A DNA stretch of 64,000 nt from Rhizodiscina lignyota. Lineage: Eukaryota > Ascomycota > Dothideomycetes > Aulographales > Rhizodiscinaceae. Of the stretch, positions 55,621-64,000 are shown one piece after another. The stretch lies in the NCBI GenBank assembly GCA_010015805.1, contig ML978133.1, positions 124,001 through 188,000 of the forward strand, given 5' to 3'. How positions within the stretch are numbered: the stretch's first letter is position 1; every line of letters begins with the position of its first letter. Both the position numbers and the translations under genes were made by a program. The notes beneath the pieces were generated by a model. That model did no database searches. It worked only from the letters and a program-made list of their open reading frames with translations, and was not told where the DNA came from.

Positions 55621-58269
55621 TTACGAGGCTCGGTAAAGCGCAATCGTATCCACGAACTTAGCAACGTTATCCTTCGCAGCTGCCTGGCACTTCCCGTCCC
55701 TCGCGATCATGCATGCCGTGCCAACAGTGCTCAGACCGTAGACGTTGACGTTCGCCACGGAGCCCTCAACACTCAGAATACGATACTGACACTGGTTCAG
55801 CTGGTTCTGGGAACAGGCTGTGCGAAGCACACGTTAGCTTCAATCTTGGGAGAACCGGTTCTGATAAAGCGCGGGGAAATGGAGACACGCACCTGCGCTG
55901 TAGTTGTCGAAGAAAGAGTACAGCCCTGCTCCATACACCAATATATTCTTGCTGTCAGTGATCCTTAGGCCCCATCCGTTTGCCGTATTGGTTGTTGAAG
56001 AAACATTAAATGTCGGGTCATTGATCGACGCCAAAGCCGTGAAGGGCGACAGTGCATCAGGATTCGGCTGATAATATGCAGATTCTGTTTGTATTTGGCC
56101 CATGAAAACATTCGCCGTGTTAGTGAATTGGTATTGGTACAGTGAGTGGTGCTCCACAGCAGTCCCAACAAGCCAAATATTCCCAGCCGAGCTATCGACG
56201 AGCAATCCGCGGCCCGAGTAGACAGTGATTTGGGTCGAGTTGGGGTCGTCGATATCGTGGTCAGCAGTCCAGATCCAGCAGTTCTCCATGTAGAGCCCTG
56301 AGGCGGAGGTTGTGATGTGCATTGATAGGAAGTCGGAGATGCAGCTCGCCTTTGGTGTAGCAGGTGGAGTTGCAGTTCCAGGAGTCGTAGGGCATTGCGA
56401 GACTTGCAACTGAGAACCTGTGAAGCCGCCAACGCGAACGTGGACATCCCACATGCCTGACGGAGCTGACGATGATGCAGCGAGGTTCCACTGTATCAGT
56501 GACGCACCTGCTTGCGCCCCTTGGGTGCTGACGATCATATCGGACCATTCTACGCTGCCTGTCTCTCCAACATTACCCACTTGTACAACTGCCTTGGGGG
56601 ATTTCATGTTCGCAAAGAAGGAACCGGAGGACATGATGACTGGGTAGCTCTCGCCAGTGATGCGGCTGCCGGAAGGGATATACAGTGTCTTGGTGACTTT
56701 GTAATATCCTGCGTCGAAGAAGACAACCTTTCCAGCAGCAGACGCTGAGTTGATGACTGCCTGGAGTGCTTTCGTATCATCTGTCGCACCGTCGCCTTTT
56801 GCACCCTCCGTGCGGACGCTAAGAAAGCTGGCTGCTGAAAGGGTCTCATATTGCGGCTTCGAGCGCGAGTAATATTTGTTGGAAGTCGTGATGAGCGAGG
56901 ATGGCCGAGAGTTGGCACCGATGCTGCGTTCAAATGAGTTTGGACCTGTCGGCGAGTAGTAATGTCCTTCGCCCCAAGCGGCGACGGTCAAGGATCCACT
57001 CGTCCCAGCAAACACTGTGCGACCAGTTATTTCCTTTACAATCGTCGAAACATTTGTGATTTGGATATTCTCCATGATGATGCTGCCACCAGCAGTGGGC
57101 GAAGAAGTCGAGTCGTGCGAAGTCAAGATTCCGACAGGGGTGTTAGAAATGGTGCTGTCAATCAAGGTAACAGACATGACCTCTTGAGACGTCCTGTTAT
57201 CAGCGCTCATGTTCAGTGCAAGCTGGCAGTTTGAAATGGAGATCCCGGAGTACGTCCATCCCCAGTCCCACAGCTGGTTGATGGCAGTCACCGCGTTCGT
57301 GATGGTTATGTTACGCATTGTAAACTGCTGGTTGCCAACATTTAAAGCGTATAACCCGCCGGAGAACCGCAGATCACCTACATAGCCGCCTGATCCTTCC
57401 TCGATGAAGAGACCCTGGTGCTGTGTACCGGAAGCAGCAGACATTCTGAATTCAACATTCTGAATGCTCGTTGCTTGAGCTGTGGGCCAGTGGATCCCAG
57501 TCATGCTTGAGGCAGCAGGTACTCCAGTTGTGTCAATGATGAAGTTGCGGATCTGGCGATAGAACGTGTTGGTTGAGCCAAAGCCTAGAACTCCACCAGC
57601 CTGATACTGGTTTCCATCAATAACCCCGAGACCGGTAAATCCCGATGTCGCCTTTAGAACTGGCAAGCAAACGGGATGACCGATCAAGTTGGTGTAGTAG
57701 TAGTCGATGATTGATGAAGAGACCACGTATGTGCCAGGAGGAAAATAGACAGTTGCCGGAGTCGTGGTAGAAGACTGGCATGCTCCTGGGGCACACCTAT
57801 TGCCACTGCTAATTGCAGAATTGATTGCTGCGGTATCGTCCGTCACGCCATCGCCTAAGCAGAGTCAGGGATGATTGAGCAAACCAGAATAATCTCAGCT
57901 GGGAAACCATTGTCCTTCCTTTATCGCGGAATTTCTCCTAATGGACATACCTTTAGCACCGAAATCTTTCACACTCCTCCACACTTGATATGTCGAGTTT
58001 GAGTTGAACGAAGCTTTTCCTTGATGTTGCATTTGCTCGAACCAATACGCACTACACGATGTAGTTGCGGCTGCTGCTGCTGCCGTCGTAGTTGCAGGCA
58101 CGGCCTCACGCTTTTGAGAATCACCTCCATCGAGCTGAATGTAATCTGTGAATCGGGCTTTCACTGAGCTCACAATGCTCGCCACCTCTGGAGGCGTAAA
58201 GTCAACATGTTGAGTCAACGCTTGAGAAAATAGTAATCCGAAGCAAACAAAAGTACGAACGGCCCACAT
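55621..58269 (-). CDS. Secreted exo-beta-1,3-glucanase, GH55
   Basis: Cell-wall glucan-degrading enzyme. Exons 58269-57951, 57854-55893 and 55817-55621 (introns 96 and 75 bp) give 825 residues. A signal peptide (VRTFVCFGLLFSQALTQ) is followed by a 90-residue linker region with a Thr/Ala run, then two tandem right-handed beta-helix domains, each opening with the family motif FGAKGDGVTDDTAAINSAI and later TEGAKGDGATDDTKALQAVI. Other blocks: YFPPGTYVVSSSIIDYYYT, GNQYQAGGVLGFGSTNTFYR, WTADHDIDD, and WLVGTAVEHHSLYQYQ. The C-terminus has the paired cysteines typical of GH55. Length agrees with family (about 750-850). The upstream Met (58311) would give a longer leader and was not chosen. Confidence 0.92.
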
Positions 58270-59511
58270 CACGGCTGTGGGGTAAACGAATGTGAGAATG
58301 ACAGAAAGCAATGGAGCGAGGGTGGTGAAGGAGTGACGAAACGAAGGCGAAAAATCGACATTCAGTAATGACCGTGATTTGTGCGCAAGTTACTCATACG
58401 ATCGCAACGGTGGCAGGCGCGACTCGCCCTTATTACTAGTAGTCATTTTGAGCAGGCGACGAGCTTAAGGCCGGGGGTGAACCAGGGCAGTTGCGGAGCC
58501 CGTGATGTAAAAGATCTGGACCGTATTCATATATTGTGGCTTTGAAGGTCTCAGGGGCGCTAAAAATCACTGAAAATCTAATGGCTGTTGTGGTGTCTTA
58601 GGTGCTGTTGGCGGCTCGTTGAATCGTGGGCTAAGAGGCCCCCTTTTCAAGCGAGTCGAAATGGCGCGTGGCGTCGACGCTGGTTCCGAGGTTCACGTCG
58701 CGCTGTCCATTAACGCGTCAAACGGAACTGAGATCAAAGCCTTCTCTTCTCCAGCTCATTGTCAATCGAATTCAATGGACTTGATCCTCCCGGATAATGG
58801 ACTGAAGCTCGTTGCATCTTGGCCCAGCGATGCTGCCCGCTACGCGCTGCTGGATTCGGAGATTTGTCGGTCGGTCCAATGTCGGATGAGGACAGACCGT
58901 CCGACTTCGGTGCCGCGCTTCGGTGGGAAAGATGCCAGTCAATATATTCAGCAAAGCTAAAGTAGAACATCTTTTCTGCAGCCCAATGCTCACTTACAAT
59001 GTTGGGCTCTCTCAGACGCGACTCGCTGATGTTTAGGACAGAAGCGGTGATGGAACCGCTCAGAGGCGAAGTAAGAATCGAAAGCTGTGCACCGAACTCA
59101 ACTTGAGTAGATCCAGCATCACAGTCTCCTATCGCCTCGTATCCTTTGTCTCCTTTCTGTACTCTATGGGTTCATATTCAGTTCTTTACTTGCGTTGCAA
59201 TATTTCCCAAACTCAATAACTTCCTCCTCTTGTCCCCTATCATGTGGTAACAGCAGTCGGAGCTCGTTGAAGGGCATGAATGCACGGCAATAGACTCAAG
59301 TCACGATCGCATCATAGAAGCCACACGTGAGTAATCCATCTACGCTGGGCATTCTTTCACGAGAGCCACCTACTTTTACGCATCAATTGGGTTGCCATTG
59401 TACTCTCTCACGTTACCACTCTGACAGTGCTGCATATCACCTCAAAAAAGGCACATGAAAAGTATATATATCCTCAAACCAAAGCCACCTCGTTCCTGTT
59501 GGCGCGCCTGT
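58270..59511. other. Intergenic region
   Basis: 1.24 kb: promoter of the GH55 gene on the left, 3' region of the carboxyltransferase on the right. Open frames at 58619-58970 on both strands are antisense to each other and lack family resemblance. Confidence 0.4.
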
Positions 59512-61548
59512 TTAATAGAACACAGGCTGTAGCTTACCTGCAACCCTTTCCGCAATCCGCACTGGCATCAGAACGGTATAAACGTGCTTCACCCATGTCG
59601 TAAGCAAATGTCTGGTATCTGCAGGGTCAATAATCTCTTCGACTCCGAAATGGTTCGCCGTTCTAACTGGATTCATGAGACGTCTACATCCCGATGGTTA
59701 GCAGGATCGGAGGCACGGCCGTCAGCCGTATGATGGCCTGACTGACCTATATTCTTCGTCAAGCTCATTGTAACGAGCCTTGCGAGCTTCTATGCCCTCG
59801 TTCTTTTCCAGCTCTTTGAGCTCGAACGAGTGGCCTACATCAATGCCACCTGCAAGCGGAAGGCTACCCCATTCACCACTGTTCACAGGGAAATTAGTAT
59901 ATCACGACCAATCAAGGCGAAGAAGCTTACCTTGGCCATGCCACGAGTGTACGTGGTTCACGACACGCTATCATTATTTGCCCTGCAACACCATACGCCC
60001 TTCTCGTGAGGACTGAGAAGACAGGCATTGTCGTAGCGGCATACGTTGCCGCCAAGGCAACGCCGTGTCTCATTGTTGCCGTGCGCTCCGCAACGGTCCC
60101 GATCGCAAACCCCGGGACATCGATAAATTGCACCAAGGGGATGTTGAACACATCTAAGAACTTAAGATGCTTGTTTACTTTCTGTGAGCCTGCGGCATCG
60201 ATCGCACCGGCGTTCACCTCACAGTCCAGTGAGACAATTCCTACGGACATTCCGCCGATCCGGGCAAGTCCGACGATCGCAGTTCGACCCCAAAGAGCAC
60301 CTATCTCGAACCATGAACCTTGGTCGACGAGAGTAGTGATAATCTTTCGAGCGTCATACATTCGTTCTCGGCGTCTCGGAATGATACTACGGAGATCTGG
60401 ACATGCTCGGTCAATTGGATCCTCACATGAAATCACCGGGGGAGCTTCAAGTCCGTGATTTGGAAGGTATGACAGAACAGTCCGGAGTTGCTCGAAACAT
60501 TGCTCTTCATTTGCTGCCAGGTTGTCAATGGTTCCGTTTGTGCAATGCATTGTCGGGCCACCCAGCTCGGTGAAGCTGAGACCTTCCTCGAATGTCGCAT
60601 CTTTTTAGCGATAAGCAACTGCACATCGAAAGGGACACGGACGGAGTATAAGCTTACTGGCGACAACATTTGGCCCTGCATTAAAGAGACTACCAATATC
60701 ACCAGCCATGACGGTGAAGTGACAGGCAACCACTCGTGCTGCCCCGAGGCCTATCGCGGGTCCCAGCACAGCACCCAGGTTGGGGATTCCTTGATTCAGT
60801 TGCTTTATAACGATGTTGAAATTACGAATAGCGGGAAGATACGAAAAGCCTGTGGTTTTGATTGTGGTCACGGAACCGCCGCCGGAAGATCCATCAACTA
60901 GTTTGAGGATCGGTAGTTTCAGGGCGACGGCAAGTTCTTCAATATAAAGCTGTGGCATTATCAGTGGTCGTACCTCCACTATTGTAAGGAGAGTCAAGAC
61001 GTACAGTCTTAGCCATCAAGGCACCGTCTGCATGTCCCGCTCTTAACGAGAAATCATCAGCGGTAAAGAGGATTGTTCGCCCACGAAGCTTTCCGAAGCC
61101 TTGGACATTGTTTGATGGGACATCTGGTTCAGTCAGTTGTTTTGCTGGATATAGTCGGAATGATCTGGGTCAATAAGCTCGTACATTCAACAGGCTCTTC
61201 TCGTGCTTCGCCAATCTTCCGCCATTTCACGGTTCCGCTCACAGATCCCACTTCTTGAAAGCTTCCCGGATCCAGAAGGGCATCTACTCGTTCCCGAACC
61301 CACAATTTGCCTGCTTTCTTCTGCCGTACGTAGCCTCGAGCAGTTTTGTCTGGATTCGCTGCAATTGCCTTCAATGTTGCAATTTGACCGAGGATGTCTG
61401 AATAGTCGGCGGGCAGCGTATCGTCAACGCTTTTCTTTCGTCTCTGAGAGCCTTTTGCGGCCGAGGGAGCAACATGTTGGCCTATTTGAGTGAGGCGTGC
61501 TTTTGCGGAATTGCCAGCTTTTGCTGCTGCATCATCGCCGTCGCCCAT
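59512..61548 (-). CDS. Acyl-CoA carboxylase carboxyltransferase (beta) subunit
   Basis: Transfers carboxyl groups from biotin to an acyl-CoA such as propionyl- or methylcrotonyl-CoA. Six exons (61548-61185, 61123-61005, 60949-60658, 60600-59931, 59878-59747, 59683-59512; introns 52-63 bp) give 582 residues. Two crotonase-like halves are clear: YVPSNNVQGFGKLRGRTILF, DGSSGGGSVTT, GLSFTELGGPTMHCTNGTID in the first; FIDVPGFAIGTVAERTATMR, RRAYGVAGQIMIA and AWPSGEWGSLPLAGG in the second. The biotin-carboxylase and biotin-carrier parts are not in this gene and must be encoded elsewhere. The sequence near RRAYGVAGQ looks closer to actinobacterial-type propionyl-CoA carboxylase beta than to classic MccB, so the substrate is left open. 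No clear mitochondrial presequence. Confidence 0.88.
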
Positions 61549-62358
61549 GTTCAACAAAAACTACCAATAATCTCATACATTGAGCAAAGCACTGGTGGCA
61601 TGATGTTATAACATGAACAGAGGGATACCTTAGTCAATCCCGGTTGACGACCTCGGTATGGCGGATGTCAACCCCACACAGGGTTTATACCGAAAATTGG
61701 ACAGAAACATTAATCGAACCACATAATTTTTCATTTTGAAAAATATGTTGAGTCAATTTAATTGGAGCACTGTATCCACATCGATGCGTTAGACGACAGC
61801 GCACTCGACTCGAAGATGGCATACCTCGAAGGAGTATGCCGTCCTAATTAGGACTAGTGCGAAAGAGTACTTGAAATTTCACTCCACGGCGCTTACATTT
61901 GTTCAAAAATCTTCTTTTTGTGCTCATTGTGATCACAGTGCCTTGGGAGACCTCACATAGCAAAGTAAAAATGCCGGTCACGCCAATCACGCCTCCAACA
62001 ACATCTCCGATGGGCAACGCAAACACCTCAACAGTCAACTCCCTCGGAAGAGGTTGTGCTGAGCAGATATGCGACAGGCAAGACTCACGTTTTGTAGACT
62101 ATAAAGGTAGGTACGGAAGAGAGAGGCACATCAAGGACGAAAAGAGACGGCAACAGCACAGGAGGCTGAACGATAGATGATAATAGCCACCAGTATCGCA
62201 CGGTATCACCGTATCAGGCTCTTGCCGAGTCAAAGAAATTGAATAGTTCCCCTTCTTGCTCTATACAGCAATAAGAGTCATAAACACATGGGTAGAAACT
62301 AGAAAGCGAATGTGGATTTATCTAAAGAAGGTTATCGTCAACAACAAGTATCCTAGTC
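61549..62358. other. Intergenic region, AT-rich in part
   Basis: About 810 bp. The minus strand at 62038-61844 has an open stretch with a hydrophobic segment (GDVVGGVIGVTGIFTLL) but no start or family could be assigned. Confidence 0.35.
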
Positions 62359-62897
62359 TCAGTACTTTTTTCCCTTTCTTCTTTTTAATATCATTCTGTT
62401 TCGACATCCAGCTTGTGTTGAAGAGTTACTATTCCAAATCATGATCCAAAAATGTATCTCGATTCGCCCGATGAGCGCATGATAGTATGGTAACATAACA
62501 TGCTGATTTAGCCAGGCTGTGGTCCGATTAGAGATTGCCTTCTTTGAGCTTAAAGGATGGCATACGCAGCTGGCCCCAGGGCCATTGTTAGAATGACAGC
62601 TTTGACCATTGCTGCAAACAGAACCGGACGTGCACTAAATAAGGGAGATGTAAAGTTAGCTTATGGTGTTTAACTGGAGAAAAGATAGTTATAGCATCTT
62701 GAAGCTGAATGACGTACGCATTGTCCTAGACCTGGATCGCCATTGACTTGACACAATATTGGGGCGAAACCGCTGCCGCCACACTCCGAGTCGGCCACAC
62801 AGCTGCTGGCAAGTTGGCGCTCGAGGACTTGAGCTGAACCAAGGACTTGGGCTGAACCGAGGGCAGCGAGGAGGACTAAATGAAATACAGAACGCAT
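62359..62897 (-). CDS. Small secreted cysteine-rich protein (3' end uncertain)
   Basis: Exon 1 (62897-62718) is well supported: signal peptide MRSVFHLVLLAALGSAQ, an imperfect duplication of GSAQVL next to it, then a Cys-rich core (SSCVADSECGGSGFAPILCQ). A GTACGT donor after QC and a TTATTTAG acceptor (62635) remove 83 bp, and the in-phase reading continues with CTSGSVCSNGQSCHSN and CVC, keeping the Cys spacing. After that the frame stays open to a TGA at 62361-62359 with no family features, so the true stop may be earlier or in another exon. The neighbouring frame of exon 2 instead encodes a hydrophobic, GPI-signal-like end. A small effector- or toxin-like extracellular protein is plausible; no function is claimed. 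Confidence 0.45.
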
Positions 62898-64000
62898 TTT
62901 TAGCTGCTTTGGTGGGAGTCGTGCGGATGCAATCGCTGTGGTATGGAATGCTTCTGAGAATGTCTCGCCATAGGGAAGTATCCCTTTTTATACCGGGAGA
63001 CCACGGCTGAATGTTTGAACCATCTCTCAACTCAGAGGGATATCTCCCCAGAAACTGGAAGTAACCTTCGAAGTTCCTTTAGCCGCTTTGCGAAAAGTCG
63101 ACTTGCATATGAGTCTAACGTAAGACTTCGCATGCTCTTACTAAGCGTTGACATTGAACTTTGATCTCGTAGATCGATAACTCTTTAAGGAGGAGATAAT
63201 TCTACAATATCCAGGCGTTGTTGTTTCCCTTACAGATTTTTCCTGACCCTGCAGTCATCCCCATATGCGGAGGCGGGGCGGGCCGGACATGATTTTGCCT
63301 AATTGCAGCATTACCTTACAATTGTATCTGGCCCCTATATGTCCTATAAGGCACCTTCATCCCTTTTCTTAAACAGCATTCAGCCGAAGAAACAGGCAGG
63401 CCGCCCTGGAACCCCTAGCATCCAAACCGAGTCAACCGAATCTATAAATGCCATTCAGTCTTTGGCCGGCCAACGTCCTTCCCAAACAAGTACACTCTTC
63501 AGACATAGGACACAAGATGACGCGGGGAAGCTGGATGTAGATCTAAATACACGAGGAAAGCTGCATTTGACGGACGTTAAAAAGATGGAAGAGTATAGGC
63601 TAAGAGACCGTAGACGAATTTGGACTGAGAAGTAACTTGAAGATGCAAACGAGGATTCCAACCGAGCCCAAAAACCGAAAGAAATTCATCACCCCTGTTC
63701 GGCTGCCCGTGGGCCGGGGAATCGAACATAAGCGAATTAACATGTCCGCCGCATCGGAACAGGTCCAATCCTAAGGACAGGAAAACACAGAGCGATACTG
63801 AGCCCCCAAGCAACGTCCAACATTACTCGGCCTCTTCTCAAATTGTTCCAGGTTGAGGGAATCCTTCCATCAGCGTCATGACGACACGGAGTAGGGATCC
63901 TGGCGATCGGGCTCCTGATCCTGTCCACTGGTTAGACCGTTCCAAGGTCAGCTAACATGTCATTCGATTCAATTCGATTTCCCCGGCATGTCGTCTATGA
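62898..64000. other. Right-edge region without a supported gene
   Basis: 1.1 kb. An open frame at 63303-63635 (plus) and its antisense partners show no family resemblance. A tRNA B-box-like GTTCGATTCCCC on the minus strand near 63726 lacks the paired stem of a tRNA. Confidence 0.4.

Noticed and set aside
58619-58970. Open frames on both strands of the 58.6-59.0 kb gap
   Set aside because: Mutually antisense, no family resemblance, no splice-supported extension.
61844-62038. Hydrophobic minus-strand frame, possibly a HeLo-like or membrane fragment
   Set aside because: Too short, no family match and no believable exon partner.
63303-63635. 110-residue plus-strand frame near the right edge
   Set aside because: Low-complexity charged sequence with no family resemblance or signal; may be chance.
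63700-63800. tRNA-like B-box (GTTCGATTCCCC) on the minus strand
   Set aside because: The bases around the loop cannot pair into a T-stem, and no A-box or acceptor stem is found.

Overview
The window is nuclear DNA of a filamentous ascomycete (Pezizomycotina; a dothideomycete-like fungus is my guess, not proven). Evidence: about 20 protein genes on both strands, almost all split by 45-115 bp introns with GTRNGT-type donors and short TAG/CAG/AAG acceptors; fungus-only families (Zn2Cys6 regulators, HeLo domain, DUF3433, GH55, GPI-anchored Cys-rich proteins); and one transposon decayed in the CpA-to-TpA manner of repeat-induced point mutation (RIP). No tRNA, rRNA, CRISPR or bacterial-type operon was seen. 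I rebuilt gene models by hand from splice signals and frame; each exon set given closes in frame.

Layout. 1-7.4 kb: KIN1-type polarity kinase (-) and a GPATCH1/TOUGH-type RNA-processing protein (+), divergent. 8.0-10.3 kb: a RIP-wrecked Fot1/pogo DNA transposon with intact 45-bp terminal repeats and a nested, un-RIPed solo LTR. 11.9-17.6 kb: a coiled-coil protein of unknown role, a UBE2S-like E2 enzyme with an APC/C-docking-like C-terminus, and an ABM-like dimeric-barrel protein. 18.4-30.9 kb: a carbohydrate-use neighbourhood: MFS sugar transporter, Zn2Cys6 regulator, intracellular GH2 beta-mannosidase, Gfo/Idh/MocA oxidoreductase, and a PhyH-type dioxygenase. 31.2-38.2 kb: the replication nuclease/helicase DNA2 and the mitochondrial oxodicarboxylate carrier. 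38.7-48.1 kb: a Baeyer-Villiger-type monooxygenase, a HeLo protein ending in a Sec2-like Rab-GEF coiled coil, an F-box protein, a GPI-anchored Cys-rich surface protein and a DUF3433 membrane protein. 48.3-62.9 kb: a secreted metallo-beta-lactamase-fold protein, a second Zn2Cys6 regulator, a Gtt1-like glutathione transferase, a secreted GH55 glucanase, an acyl-CoA carboxyltransferase and a small Cys-rich secreted protein.

How they may work together. The transporter, regulator, mannosidase and oxidoreductase look like a small mannoside-utilisation island: uptake, hydrolysis in the cytosol, sugar oxidation, local control. DNA2 and the E2 enzyme both carry MluI-cell-cycle-box (ACGCGT-type) clusters just upstream, suggesting shared G1/S control. 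The strongest novelty candidate is the HeLo-Sec2 fusion at 41.3-42.4 kb: a membrane-targeting cell-death-type domain joined to a vesicle-traffic GEF coiled coil.
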